Numbered from the stretch's first letter, positions 17,834 through 29,214 are shown. The stretch: 64,000 bases of DNA from CAXMMR01 sp965198995 (GCA_965198995.1 CBDAQG010000002.1:1612001-1676000), one strand, 5' to 3'. The notes: generated by a model from the letters alone, not told the origin. Numbers and translations are program-made.

Positions 17834-18010
17834 GGCAAGGGGCTTTGCCCCTTGACCCCACCAAAGGCCGGCGGCCTTTGGAAACCGTCTAGTTAAGGCA
17901 CGTCAGATGGCCGAACGAACTGCCTTCGGGCGCCTGCCGGCAGCCGAGGTGCTCCCATAAACGAGATTGGGGTCTGGGGCCGCCGGCCAGAGGCAGAGCG
18001 TCTGGCGGTC
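17834..18010. repeat. Family G palindrome pair between bioB and bioA
   Basis: Type I unit (GGCAAGGGGCTTTGCCCCTT, AAAGGCCGGCGGCCTTT) right after bioB, ~75-base spacer, then a damaged inverted type II (GGTCTGGGGCCGCCGGCC, lacking CCAGCGGGTC, then CCAGAGGCAGAGCGTCTGG) running directly into the bioA coding sequence. Confidence 0.8.
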
Positions 18011-18031
18011 CTATGGCGCCCTTACACCCAG

Positions 18032-19270
18032 ATGAAAACGGCGAATGCCCCGTTGGCAGTCGCCCGCACCGAGGGCTCGCGCCTCATCCTCGAGGACGGC
18101 CGCGTCCTGGTCGACGGCATCGCCTCGTGGTGGACCGCCTGCCACGGCTACAACCATCCGCACATCCGCGACGCCGTCGCCGCCCAGCTCGCCGCCATGC
18201 CGCACGTGATGTTCGGCGGCCTCACCCACGCCCCGGCCGAGCGCCTGGCCGCCCGCCTCGCCGCGCTGCTGCCCGGCGACCTGAGCCACGTCTTCTTCGC
18301 CGAGAGCGGCTCGGTCGCCGTCGAGGTGGCGATGAAGATGGCGGCGCAATACTGGCTGAACGCCGGCGAGCGTCGCCGCACCCGCTTCCTCGCCTTCAAC
18401 GGCGGCTATCACGGCGACACCTTCGCCACCATGGCCGTCTGCGACCCCGAGGAGGGCATGCACCGCCTGTTCCGCGGCCTGCTCGCCGACCACCTCCTGG
18501 TCGACCTGCCGCGCGACCCCGCCGCCACCGCCGCCTTCGACGCCATCCTCGCGACCCACGCCGCAAGCCTCGCCGGCATCATTATCGAACCACTGGTGCA
18601 GGGCGCCGGCGGCATGCTGTTCCACGATGCCGAGACCCTCCGCCACGTCCGCGCCGCCGCTGACCGCCACGGCCTGCTGCTGATCGCCGACGAGATCTTC
18701 ACCGGCTTCGGCCGCACCGGCTCGATGTTCGCCTGCGAGCAGGCCGGCATCGTCCCCGACATCATCACCCTATCCAAGGCGCTGACCGGCGGCACGATGG
18801 CGCTCTCGGCGGCCATCGCCCGCAGCCACGTCTTCGCCCGCTTCTGGTCCGACGACCCGCAGCACGCCCTGATGCACGGCCCGACCTACATGGCCAACCC
18901 GCTCGCCTGCGCCGCCGCCAACGCCTCGCTCGACCTGTTCGAACGCGAGGACCGCCTCGCCCAGGCCGCCACCATCGAGCAGGCGCTGCAAGCCGGCCTC
19001 GCCGACTGCCGCAACCTGCCCGGCGTGGTCGACATCCGCGTCCGCGGCGCCATCGGCGTGGTCGAGCTCGACGATCCCGCCCGCCTGCGCGGCCTCGGCG
19101 CCGCCTGCGTCGCCCGCGGCGCCTGGCTCCGCCCCTTCGGCCGCATCGCCTATCTCACCCCGGCCCTGACGATCTCGCCCGCCGACCTGCAGCACCTGAT
19201 GCGGGTTCTGCGCGAGGGGCTAAGTGAAGCAAGGCCAGAGGCTCTGCCTCTGGACTCCGCTGGGGCCTGA
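18032..19270 (+). CDS. bioA: Adenosylmethionine-8-amino-7-oxononanoate aminotransferase, both ends formed by repeats
   Basis: 412 aa from the first in-frame ATG. Class III PLP aminotransferase making DAPA from KAPA with SAM as amino donor. ASWWTACHGYNHP, ESGSVAVEVAMKMAAQYW, GGYHGDTF, IIEPLVQGAGGM, IADEIFTGFGRTG, and PLP Lys249 in ITLSKALTGGTMALS. Oddities: the same frame upstream of the ATG encodes WRPYTQ (18014-18031), the family motif containing the active-site Tyr equivalent to E. coli Tyr17. Further upstream is only repeat DNA back to a TAA at 17957, without ATG, GTG or TTG. Either a rare start (CTG 18002, ATT 17966) is used or the enzyme is 5'-truncated. The last ~15 residues (EARPEALPLDSAGA) are encoded by the downstream repeat. 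Confidence 0.85.
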   Translation: MKTANAPLAVARTEGSRLILEDGRVLVDGIASWWTACHGYNHPHIRDAVAAQLAAMPHVMFGGLTHAPAERLAARLAALLPGDLSHVFFAESGSVAVEVAMKMAAQYWLNAGERRRTRFLAFNGGYHGDTFATMAVCDPEEGMHRLFRGLLADHLLVDLPRDPAATAAFDAILATHAASLAGIIIEPLVQGAGGMLFHDAETLRHVRAAADRHGLLLIADEIFTGFGRTGSMFACEQAGIVPDIITLSKALTGGTMALSAAIARSHVFARFWSDDPQHALMHGPTYMANPLACAAANASLDLFEREDRLAQAATIEQALQAGLADCRNLPGVVDIRVRGAIGVVELDDPARLRGLGAACVARGAWLRPFGRIAYLTPALTISPADLQHLMRVLREGLSEARPEALPLDSAGA

Positions 19271-19394
19271 GGCCCCAGACCCCCGTCACTCGGAGACCAA
19301 GCGCCGACCTCGCCACGGAGTCATGAATAAGAAGTGGATTTTAAAGGCTCCGCCTTTAATGGGGTCCAGGGGCAAAGCCCCTGGCCTTCCTTTG
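19229..19394. repeat. Family G pair, type II facing type I, between bioA and bioF
   Basis: GGCCAGAGGCTCTGCCTCTGG and CTGGGGCCTGAGGCCCCAG, a spacer with GAGTCATGAATAAG, then inverted type I (TTTAAAGGCTCCGCCTTTAA, CCAGGGGCAAAGCCCCTGG). The first unit contains the bioA stop codon; the last ends 9 bases before bioF. Confidence 0.88.
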
Positions 19395-19402
19395 GATCCC
19401 CC

Positions 19403-20572
19403 ATGTCCCGCCTAGACCCTCTCTTTGAGTCCGCCCTGGCCCGTCGCGACGCCGACCAGATGCGCCGTGTCCTGCGCGTCGTCGCACCGACCGCGCCCGG
19501 CCGGGTGGAGTGCGGCGGGCGGGCCCTGCTCGACGTCTCCTCGAACGACTATCTCGGCCTGTCGCGCCATCCCGCGCTGCGCCAGCGTTCGCACGAGTGG
19601 GCCGAGCGCTGGGGCACCGGTGCGGGCGCCTCCCGGCTGGTGCGCGGCAGCTTCGAGGCGCATGCCCGGGTCGAGGCCAAGGTCGCGGCGCTGAAGGGCA
19701 GGGGCAAGGCGCTGGTCTTCGCCTCCGGCTGGCAGGCCAACGCCGCCGTGCTGGCGGCGCTGCTGCGCCTGCCGCCCGCCGGCGCCAGCGTGTTCGCCGA
19801 CGAGCTGGTGCATGCCAGCCTGCATCACGGCGTCCGCGCCGCCGGCCTCCGCCCCACCCGCTTCCGCCACAACGACCTGGCCGATCTCGAGGCGCTGCTC
19901 GCCGCCGCCCCCGCCACCCAGCGCTTCATCCTCACCGAAAGCGTCTTCAGCATGGACGGCGACCGCGCCGACCTGGCCGCGCTCGCCGCCATCGCCGCCC
20001 GCCACGACGCCTTCCTCTACGTCGACGAGGCGCACGCGACCGGCATCCTCGGCCCCGCCGGCGCCGGCCTGGCCGCCGGCATCGCCGGCATCGACCTGGT
20101 CATGGGCACCTTCAGCAAGGCTCTCGGCGCATTCGGCGCCTACGTCGCCGGCTCCGGCCCGCTGATCGACTGGCTGGTCAACGCCTGCTCCGGCTTCATC
20201 TACACCACCGCGCTGCCGCCCAACGTGCTGGGCGCCGTCGACGCCGCGCTCGACCTGCTGCCCGAACTCGACGCCGCCCGCGCCCATCTCGCCGCCCAGG
20301 CCGAGCGCCTGCGCACCGCCCTCCGCCGGCTCGGCATCGCCACCGCCGGCTCCACCCAGATCGTCCCCGCTTTGGTCGGTGACCCCGCCCGCGCCCTCGC
20401 CCTCGCCGCAGCCCTGGAACGCCACGGCGTCCTCGCGGTGGCCATCCGCCCACCCACCGTCCCGCCCGGCACCAGCCGCCTCCGCCTCGCCCTCTCCGCC
20501 GCCCACACCGAGGCCGATCTCGACCACCTCATCGACGCCCTCGCCGCCGCCTGGCGCGAGTGCCCCGCATGA
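19403..20572 (+). CDS. bioF: 8-amino-7-oxononanoate synthase
   Basis: 389 aa PLP enzyme condensing pimeloyl-thioester and alanine. LLDVSSNDYLGLSRHPALR, TGAGASRLVRGSFEAH, SVFSMDGDRADL, YVDEAHATGILGPAG, PLP Lys239 in MGTFSKALGAFGAYVAG. Start ATG 19403 preceded by TTTGGATCCCCC. An upstream in-frame ATG at 19334 lies inside the repeat (MDFKGSAFNG) and is rejected. The stop overlaps bioD by 4 bases. Confidence 0.96.
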   Translation: MSRLDPLFESALARRDADQMRRVLRVVAPTAPGRVECGGRALLDVSSNDYLGLSRHPALRQRSHEWAERWGTGAGASRLVRGSFEAHARVEAKVAALKGRGKALVFASGWQANAAVLAALLRLPPAGASVFADELVHASLHHGVRAAGLRPTRFRHNDLADLEALLAAAPATQRFILTESVFSMDGDRADLAALAAIAARHDAFLYVDEAHATGILGPAGAGLAAGIAGIDLVMGTFSKALGAFGAYVAGSGPLIDWLVNACSGFIYTTALPPNVLGAVDAALDLLPELDAARAHLAAQAERLRTALRRLGIATAGSTQIVPALVGDPARALALAAALERHGVLAVAIRPPTVPPGTSRLRLALSAAHTEADLDHLIDALAAAWRECPA

Positions 20573-21222
20573 CCGGCCTGTTCGTCACCGGCACCGACAC
20601 CGGCATCGGCAAGACCCTGGTCGCCGCCATCTGCGTCCGCCTGCTCGACGCCGAGTACTGGAAGCCCCTGCAGACCGGCCTCGCCGACGAGCCCGGCGAC
20701 ACCGCCACCATCACCCGCCTCGCCAACCCCCGCGCCGTCCACCCGCCCACCTACGCACTGCCCGCCGCCTTGTCCCCCGAGGCCGCCGCCGCCCAGGCCG
20801 GCGTCACCATCGATCCCGCCCGCCTCGTCCTGCCGTCCACGCCGCACCCCCTCGTCGTCGAAGGCGCCGGCGGCGTCCTGGTGCCGATCACCCCGACCCT
20901 GCTGATGGCCGACCTCATCCGCACCCTCGGCCTGCCCGCCCTGATCGTCGCCCGCAGCACCCTCGGCACCGTCAACCACACCCTCCTCACCCTGGCCGCC
21001 CTCCGCGCCCGCGCCATCCCCATCCTCGGCGTCGTCCTCAACGGCCCACCCAATCCCGCCAATCGCGCCGCCATCGAACACCATGGCGACGTCGCCGTGC
21101 TCGCCGAGCTGCCACCTTTGACCAGCATCGGCCCGGCCGAGATCAGCGACGTGGCAGGCAAGTGGAGCAAGGCAAGGGCTCTGCCCTTGACCCGCCAGGG
21201 ACCGCAGGTCCCTGGACCCTGA
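20569..21222 (+). CDS. bioD: Dethiobiotin synthetase, C terminus formed by a repeat
   Basis: 217 aa, ATP-dependent carboxylation/ring closure of DAPA. P-loop VTGTDTGIGKTLVAA, WKPLQTG with the catalytic Lys, EGAGGVLVPI, ARSTLGTVNHTLLTL, GVVLNGP. ATGA overlap with bioF. From about residue 202 the protein reads KARALPLTRQGPQVPGP, which is the translated family G repeat, and the stop TGA is also in it. The native C terminus has been replaced or extended. Confidence 0.95.
   Translation: MTGLFVTGTDTGIGKTLVAAICVRLLDAEYWKPLQTGLADEPGDTATITRLANPRAVHPPTYALPAALSPEAAAAQAGVTIDPARLVLPSTPHPLVVEGAGGVLVPITPTLLMADLIRTLGLPALIVARSTLGTVNHTLLTLAALRARAIPILGVVLNGPPNPANRAAIEHHGDVAVLAELPPLTSIGPAEISDVAGKWSKARALPLTRQGPQVPGP
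21169..21222. repeat. Family G variant forming the 3' end of bioD
   Basis: GGCAAGGGCTCTGCCCTTG followed by CCAGGGACCGCAGGTCCCTGG; single unit. The coding sequence of bioD runs through it. Confidence 0.8.
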
Positions 21223-21366
21223 TTCGCGACGGCACGCGCTGGGAGGCACCGGACTAGGCGACTACACCTGGACGTTCGTGCTTGCAGATCACTGCAACCT
21301 CGGCTTGTATGATCCGACCACCGCCGGAGCGAGGGCATCGTGCCGAGACGCCGTCGACAGAGCCGC

Positions 21367-21618
21367 ATGCCGCGCTACCTGCTCGCCCTGAGCTTCGCCC
21401 TCTGCCCGGTCAATGCGCAGGCGAGCCGTTCCCACCACGACCCGATGTCAGGCGGCAGCAGCCGCTCCGCCAGCCTTCGGGCGCCCAGCACCCGCTTCCG
21501 CCCGCTGTACAGCACGACCACCCGCCGCTGCGCCACCGACCTGTGCTTCGCCCGCAACCCCACGGGAACCTACAGCAGCGCCAACACCGGCAGAGGCCGT
21601 CTCGGCCCGCCAGAGTAG
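21367..21618 (+). CDS. Small secreted hypothetical protein
   Basis: 83 aa from ATG 21367 (an in-frame ATG nine codons upstream is possible). Signal peptide MPRYLLALSFALCPVNAQA, then a basic Ser/Thr/Arg-rich mature part with two cysteines (RRCATDLCFARNPTG). No known family recognised. Coding status is moderately supported by the clear signal peptide. Confidence 0.45.
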   Translation: MPRYLLALSFALCPVNAQASRSHHDPMSGGSSRSASLRAPSTRFRPLYSTTTRRCATDLCFARNPTGTYSSANTGRGRLGPPE

Positions 21619-21639
21619 CGCCACACGGCAAAGCCTGGC

Positions 21640-21848
21640 TCAGCCCTGCGTGCTCTGCCGCGACCGCCTCAGCGCGCCGAGCGGCCGGGGCGCCGCCAGC
21701 CAATGCGCCGGCTGCAACGCCACCCGCGGGTTCTCATCCTCCACGCTATCGGCGCGTCCTCCACCAGCATCCGCCCAAGGTCGGTGCAAAGCTGCACCCG
21801 CAGCTCGAACACCGCGCCATGCGCACGCTCATGCGCCCTCGTCGGATG
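21640..21848 (-). pseudogene. Possible frameshifted remnant of an unidentified gene
   Basis: In the otherwise gene-free 21619-21997, two adjacent minus-strand frames with strong G/C third positions look coding: one reads AVFELRVQLCTDLGRMLVED down to ~21747, the other continues from 21744 as VEDENPRVALQPAHWLAA and stops at 21640. A one-base shift would join them. I do not recognise the family; no start codon is clear. Confidence 0.3.
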
Positions 21849-21997
21849 GCGGAACGCATCCGTGCCGGGCGCCGGTGCCGGGCGTCCCGTCGATCATCGC
21901 GATCAGTGCAGGCGATCGGAAACACGCCGCTCTTGGCGATGACGCGGCCGTGGTGCAGCGTCACGATCGGTCGATCAACGACGCGCACGAGGACGGC

Positions 21998-22741
21998 ATG
22001 GGCAAGCTCGACGGCAAGGTCGCTCTCATCACCGGCGGCACCACCGGCATCGGCGCCGCCACGGCCAGGCTGTTCCAGGCCGAGGGCGCCTCCGTCATCG
22101 TGACCGGATCCAACCCGGCCACGCTGGAGGCAGCCCGCAGCGCGCTGCCCGGCATCGAGGTGATCGCGTCCGATGCCGGCGACGTCGCGGCGACTGCCGC
22201 CCTGATCAGGTCGGTGACGGATCGGCATGGCGGCATCGACGTGCTGTTCGTCAACGCCGGCATCGCCCGGTTCGCCCCGCTCGGCATGGTCAATGAGGCG
22301 TTCTTCGACGCCCAGTTCAACATCAACGTCCGCGGCGCGTTTTTTGTGGTCAAGCATGCCGCCCCGGCGCTGCGGGACGGCGGCGCCGTCATCCTCACCG
22401 GCTCCACCGCCGGCTCGCAGGGCGGCGAGAACATGAGCGTCTACGCCGCGACCAAGGCGGCGCTGCGCTCGTTCGGACGCACCTTCGCCGCCGAGCTCGC
22501 GCCACGCGGCATCCGCGTCAACACGCTCAGTCCCGGCCCGATCGAGACGCCCATCTTCGGCAAGACCGGCCTGCCGCCCGAGCAGCTCGACGGCGTCATG
22601 CAGAGCCTGATGGCCGCCCTGCCGCTCAAGCGTGTCGGCCAGGTCGACGAGGTCGCCCGCGCCGCGCTCTACCTCGCCGCCGACGCGACGTTCACCACCG
22701 GCGCAGAGCTGTTCGTCGACGGCGGCATGGTGGGCGTCTGA
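21998..22741 (+). CDS. Short-chain dehydrogenase/reductase
   Basis: 247 aa classical SDR. NAD(P)-binding ALITGGTTGIGAATARLF, NAG motif LFVNAGIARFAP, catalytic Ser in LTGSTAGSQG, YxxxK in SVYAATKAALRSF, and SPGPIETPIFG. It ends with ELFVDGGMVGV typical of FabG-like dehydrogenases. Ribosome site CGAGGACGG before ATG 21998. Substrate unknown. Confidence 0.93.
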   Translation: MGKLDGKVALITGGTTGIGAATARLFQAEGASVIVTGSNPATLEAARSALPGIEVIASDAGDVAATAALIRSVTDRHGGIDVLFVNAGIARFAPLGMVNEAFFDAQFNINVRGAFFVVKHAAPALRDGGAVILTGSTAGSQGGENMSVYAATKAALRSFGRTFAAELAPRGIRVNTLSPGPIETPIFGKTGLPPEQLDGVMQSLMAALPLKRVGQVDEVARAALYLAADATFTTGAELFVDGGMVGV

Positions 22742-22856
22742 CGATCGCGTGCCCCGGCTCGACGGCCCGAGCGGCCGCCGGTCAGCAGAGCATCCCGACG
22801 GTCCGCCCTCGTCCAGGCGCCAGCCCCGGCCGATCCCGCCGCCGCGGTCCGCCCCC

Positions 22857-23621
22857 ATGACCTCCCAGCACGCCTTCGTCGCCGAGCGTTACGGGCCCCG
22901 CGCCCGTGCCTATGTCGACAGCGCGGTGCACAGCGGCGGCGCCGATCTCGACCAGATCGAGACGCTGCTCCGCTCGTGCGCGACCCCGCCGCGCGTGCTC
23001 GACCTCGGCTGCGGCGGCGGCCACGTCAGCTATCGCGCGGCGCCGCACGCCGCCGCAGTGACCGCCTGCGACCTGACCGCCGACATGCTGGCGGTCGTGG
23101 CCGACGAAGCGGCGAGGCGTGGCCTGGCCAACATCACCACGGCGTGCGCCGCTGCCGAGCGTCTGCCGTTCGCCGACGCCGCCTTCGACCTCGTGCTCTG
23201 CCGCTTCAGCGCCCATCACTGGCAGGACCTGGCGGCCGGCCTGGGCGAAGCCCGTCGCGTGCTGGCATCGGGTGGCGCGATGGCGCTGATCGACACCGTC
23301 GCGCCGCCCGACCGCATGCTGGACAGCGTGCTGCAGGCGGTCGAGCTGCTGCGCGATGCGACGCATGTCCGCAACTACACTGCCGCCGAGCTCACCGGCA
23401 CGCTTGCAACGGCGGGCCTGGCGACACACGGCGTCACGCTACGTCGCCTGCGTCTGGCGTTCGCGGCCTGGACGGCGCGCACCGCCACCGAGCCGCTGCA
23501 CCGGCAGGCCATCCGCTCGCTGCAGGCGTCGGTGCCGCAGACGGCCCGCGACTACTTCGAAATTCGTGAGGACGGCAGCTTCACCGTCGACGTGGCGATG
23601 ATCGCGGCGCTCGCCGTCTAG
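22857..23621 (+). CDS. Class I SAM-dependent methyltransferase
   Basis: 254 aa. SAM-binding motif I RVLDLGCGGGHVSYRAA, acidic loop VTACDLTADMLAVV, motif ERLPFADAAFDLVLCRFSAHHW, and post-motif GGAMALIDTVAPPD; Methyltransf_11 (UbiE/YcgJ-like). Located 2 kb after the biotin genes, but the N terminus does not look like BioC. Function otherwise unknown. Confidence 0.88.
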   Translation: MTSQHAFVAERYGPRARAYVDSAVHSGGADLDQIETLLRSCATPPRVLDLGCGGGHVSYRAAPHAAAVTACDLTADMLAVVADEAARRGLANITTACAAAERLPFADAAFDLVLCRFSAHHWQDLAAGLGEARRVLASGGAMALIDTVAPPDRMLDSVLQAVELLRDATHVRNYTAAELTGTLATAGLATHGVTLRRLRLAFAAWTARTATEPLHRQAIRSLQASVPQTARDYFEIREDGSFTVDVAMIAALAV

Positions 23622-23866
23622 GCGGCGTCGCCAAATCGGCCCGTCATCGACGAGGAGCTGCCAGGTTCCGACGCTCTGGATCGACTGCCGTCAGGCAGGT
23701 CCGAGGAGCCGGAAGTGGGCGTTCAGCGGTGCGGCAATCAAGGCCGCCACTGATACGGCGCCGTCAGCGGCGCGATCGACCAATTGGCAAGACTTGCTGC
23801 ATCGTCACGGCCGGCCCGATGGCAGGCGTCTGGTTTACTCTAATCGGCGTCAGGCACGGGCTCGTC

Positions 23867-24076
23867 TCAGGCCCGGCGCCACTCTCCGGCGGCAACGGCA
23901 GGGATATCCGAACGGCTGATGCCCAGGTCGATGAGCTGCCGATCCGTGTAGCCATCGAGTTCGACCCGCACCCGGGCGGCCTCGTTGCGACGGGCGTTCC
24001 AAGCGCGCAGGCGATTGGTCAGCTCGACCAGGCTCAAGCTGCCCCGTGCCGGGGTAAAGCTCATGGTAAGGTTCAT
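23867..24076 (-). CDS. DUF1127 small protein
   Basis: 69 aa; MNLTMSFTPARGSLSLVELT, then LRAWNARRNEAARVRVELDG and the signature YTDRQLIDLGISRSDIPAVA. DUF1127 proteins are small Arg-rich proteins linked in other alphaproteobacteria to RNA turnover and phosphate/stress responses. Strong ribosome site TGAGGAGACTACG before ATG 24076, and an AT-rich upstream region (24110-24180) likely holding the promoter. Confidence 0.85.
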   Translation of the reverse strand: MNLTMSFTPARGSLSLVELTNRLRAWNARRNEAARVRVELDGYTDRQLIDLGISRSDIPAVAAGEWRRA

Positions 24077-24418
24077 CGTAGTCTCCTCAGTAAGAACGAA
24101 CGCTCTCCCACCAGGATAATGGTGCAGCGCAACATACAACGCAAGCGAAAAATGCAACCTGTGCGTGTGTTTGTTATGCTCACGATGCATGTCTGCCGCA
24201 CTGCAGCATAGAAGACCCGTAGGCTAGGCTGAGGCCTCAGACGCCATCACCTGGAGTCTGGGCGCGCTCTTCCCTGCTTGGCAGAGCCGTTCAATCCCGC
24301 TCCCGCAACAGCACCGCGGTCGCCGTGGGAACATGGATAACCAACGGATTGTAAACGCTCGCCTTTAACCCGACCGCGGGCATGCCGCGATGGAGCGAGG
24401 CCCCTGGTCTTGCGTCCC
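24077..24418. other. Gene-free stretch with a degenerate family G unit
   Basis: The first ~100 bases are AT-rich (probable DUF1127 promoter). 24339-24414 looks like a decayed inverted type I unit: GGATTGTAAACGCTCGCCTT...GCGAGGCCCCTGGTCTTGC. No gene is seen. Confidence 0.4.
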
Positions 24419-27295
<2,877 letters not shown>

Positions 27296-27342
27296 GCGAG
27301 TAGCATATAGGGCAGGCAAGCGAAGGCGAATGCCCGACGGCA

Positions 27343-27400
27343 AGGAAGGCCAGAGGCTCTGCCTCTGGACTCCGCTGGGGCCCGCGGCCCCAGACCCCAT
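27343..27400. repeat. Family G type II unit upstream of uvrA
   Basis: GGCCAGAGGCTCTGCCTCTGG and CTGGGGCCCGCGGCCCCAG. It faces the inverted type II at 27629-27682 across ~230 bases of lower-GC DNA. Confidence 0.85.
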
Positions 27401-27470
27401 TGCTGATGGGACAACGCCTCTATCGTGGTAGACATTGCCCTAAGGTGGGCCCTGCCGGCGACGGTTCTGG

Positions 27471-27494
27471 AAATCTTGCCTATCGGCAAGATTT
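27471..27494. promoter_or_regulatory. Perfect 10-bp inverted repeat, possible operator or hairpin
   Basis: AAATCTTGCC-TATC-GGCAAGATTT. It lies in the low-GC gene-free stretch 27401-27618 upstream of uvrA. A related palindrome (CTTGCC-AATA-GGCAAG) lies at 46674-46691, also in low-GC intergenic DNA. No T-run follows, so it is not a typical terminator. Confidence 0.45.
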
Positions 27495-27618
27495 CAGTAA
27501 CCACTTGAAATCAAACAAGTATCGCCAACAGTTTGCCCCAACAGCACCCTCATACCGACCCTCCGAAAATCTTGCTGTATTTCACGCCTCACAACTTTTC
27601 CAAGCTTTGTAGAAGAAC

Positions 27619-29070
27619 CTAAGAATGCGGGTCTGGGGGCGCCGCCCCCAGCGGGTCCAGGGCAGAGCCCTGGCCTTCCTGCCGCGCCCGTCCATGCACC
27701 ACCGCCACGCCATCGGCGGTCACCCGCCGCCAGCCCGGCAGCCTGTCAAGCACCCGCACCAGCGGCGACTCGGGCGGCAGGATCGTCCAGGCGATGGCGT
27801 TGGCATCGGCAAAGCGCTCGAAGGCATCGCCGTCCATCGCCAGCACGGCGCCGTAGCGGCTGAGTCCGACGTCGCCATAGAGGTCCGCCCGGCTGTCGAT
27901 GAAGGGTCGGATGCCCTTGAAGATGAGATAGCCGCCGAAGCCGTAGGCGTTGAACACCGGCTTGCCGGCCAGGTCCGGTGGCACCTGGCTGAGGGCGGTG
28001 ATCGGCGAGGTGGCATCGTCATGGCGCCGCACCGGCTCGGCCAGCCGCAGCGCCGTCAGCAGCAGCAGCGCCGCGCCGGCGCCGACCCAGGCCGGCGCTG
28101 CCCTGGCCGCCGCTGCCCTGGTCGCCGTCCGCCCGGCGAACCCGAAGGCCGCGCCGAACGGCTCGCCCAGGATCAGCGCGCCGACCACGCCGGCCAGCAT
28201 CTGATGCCGCGCGTGCTGCAGCGCCAGGTGCAGTAGTCCGAGCAGCACCGCCAGCCGCACCCCGCCCAGGCGCAGGCCGCGCCACCACGCCACCCCGACC
28301 ACCACGAGCAGCCCCAGCTCGATGCCCTGCAACGTCGCAAAGCTGGTCGGCTGCCACTCGCCGATGCCGCCGAGCTGCTGCAGCCGCATCAGTTGCAGCG
28401 GCAGCGCCAGGCCGCGCCACCCGTAAGGCGTCAGCAGCGAGGCGAGCACCGCTGCCGCCAGGAACAGCCCCCAGCCGCGCGCCGCCCGGCGCTGCTCCAT
28501 CACCGACTCGATCCCGAACGGCACCACCAGCGCCAGGCCGAAGGCGAAGCTGCCATGCAGGTTCGCCCACAGCGCCATCACCGCCAGCAGCGCCGGCGCC
28601 GGCGCCCGGCCGGCCCGCCGCGCCGCCAGCAACCCCGCCGTCCACACCTCCAGTGCGAGCAGCGCCAGCATATGCGGCCGTGCCAGCAGGCTGCCGCTCA
28701 CGCAGGAGGCGGCCAGCACCAGCAGGATCGCCGCCGGCAGCGCCGCCGCCCGCTCCTGCAGGTCGTGCGCCAGCAGCCCGAACGTCAGCGCCGTCGCCGA
28801 ACCGTACAGCATGACGATCCCGTTCCACCCGCCGCTGCGGTAGGCGAGCGCCATCAGCACCTCGGACAGCCACTCCACCGGCACCCAGGGCGCGCCGGCG
28901 ACGCTGCCGGAGAACGGGTCGGCGCTCGGCACGCCGTGCTGCAGGATCCAGGCGCCCGCGGCAATGTGCCAGTAGGTGTCGCCGTCGTTCAGCACCTGCG
29001 GCGCGAACAGCACCACGGCATAGCCGAGGACGGCCGCAGCCAGGCAGAGCGGGGCAGGGGAGGACGACAC
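27619..29070 (-). CDS. Polytopic membrane protein (GT-C-like), C terminus from a repeat
   Basis: 483 aa from GTG 29070 (MSSSPAPLCLAAAVLGYAVV); the start is uncertain and the frame runs further into a repeat. About ten transmembrane helices with a loop LNDGDTYWHIAAGAWILQHG, PFSGSVAGAPWVPVEWLSEV, then a C-terminal soluble part (GKPVFNAYGFGGYLIFKGIR, FIDSRADLYGD). The layout resembles membrane glycosyltransferase-like (GT-C) proteins; I do not assign a reaction. The last ~20 residues (QEGQGSALDPLGAAPPDPHS) are translated family G repeat, and both ends abut repeats. Confidence 0.7.
   Translation of the reverse strand: MSSSPAPLCLAAAVLGYAVVLFAPQVLNDGDTYWHIAAGAWILQHGVPSADPFSGSVAGAPWVPVEWLSEVLMALAYRSGGWNGIVMLYGSATALTFGLLAHDLQERAAALPAAILLVLAASCVSGSLLARPHMLALLALEVWTAGLLAARRAGRAPAPALLAVMALWANLHGSFAFGLALVVPFGIESVMEQRRAARGWGLFLAAAVLASLLTPYGWRGLALPLQLMRLQQLGGIGEWQPTSFATLQGIELGLLVVVGVAWWRGLRLGGVRLAVLLGLLHLALQHARHQMLAGVVGALILGEPFGAAFGFAGRTATRAAAARAAPAWVGAGAALLLLTALRLAEPVRRHDDATSPITALSQVPPDLAGKPVFNAYGFGGYLIFKGIRPFIDSRADLYGDVGLSRYGAVLAMDGDAFERFADANAIAWTILPPESPLVRVLDRLPGWRRVTADGVAVVHGRARQEGQGSALDPLGAAPPDPHS
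27629..27682. repeat. Family G inverted type II forming the 3' end of the membrane protein gene
   Basis: GTCTGGGGGCGCCGCCCCCAG then CCAGGGCAGAGCCCTGG. The gene at 27619 reads through this unit and stops 10 bases beyond it. Confidence 0.85.
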
Positions 29071-29100
29071 CGGGCGAGCGTGCGCAACCTGAGGTAAGCA

Positions 29101-29183
29101 AGGCAAGGGGCTCTGCGCCTTGAACCCGTCGTCAGTTGAAGGCGTGCTGCGCACGACGGCGGAGCCGTTGAAATCCATCCGTT
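29101..29183. repeat. Family G type I with inserted module
   Basis: GGCAAGGGGCTCTGCGCCTTG, then the second hairpin (GGCGGAGCC) interrupted by GTCGTCAGTTGAAGGCGTGC...GCACGAC. The same GTCGT...ACGAC module is inserted at the equivalent place in the 60.7-kb copy. Confidence 0.7.
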
Positions 29184-29214
29184 AAGAGGGCGGCAACCCC
29201 GTCACGGCACGATT

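Noticed and set aside
18013..18663. ATG 18013 as the start of bioA
   Set aside because: It is in another frame, giving an Arg-rich shadow peptide; the BioA motifs are in the frame of 18032.
22857..23621. Methyltransferase as BioC of the biotin pathway
   Set aside because: The N terminus and central region fit a YcgJ/UbiE-like enzyme, and an SDR and remnant DNA separate it from bioD.
27296..27400. N-terminal extensions of uvrA, purL and bioF into repeats (MGSGAAGPSG, MDFKGSAFNG types)
   Set aside because: Family N termini begin at later start codons with better ribosome sites; the extensions are translated palindromes.
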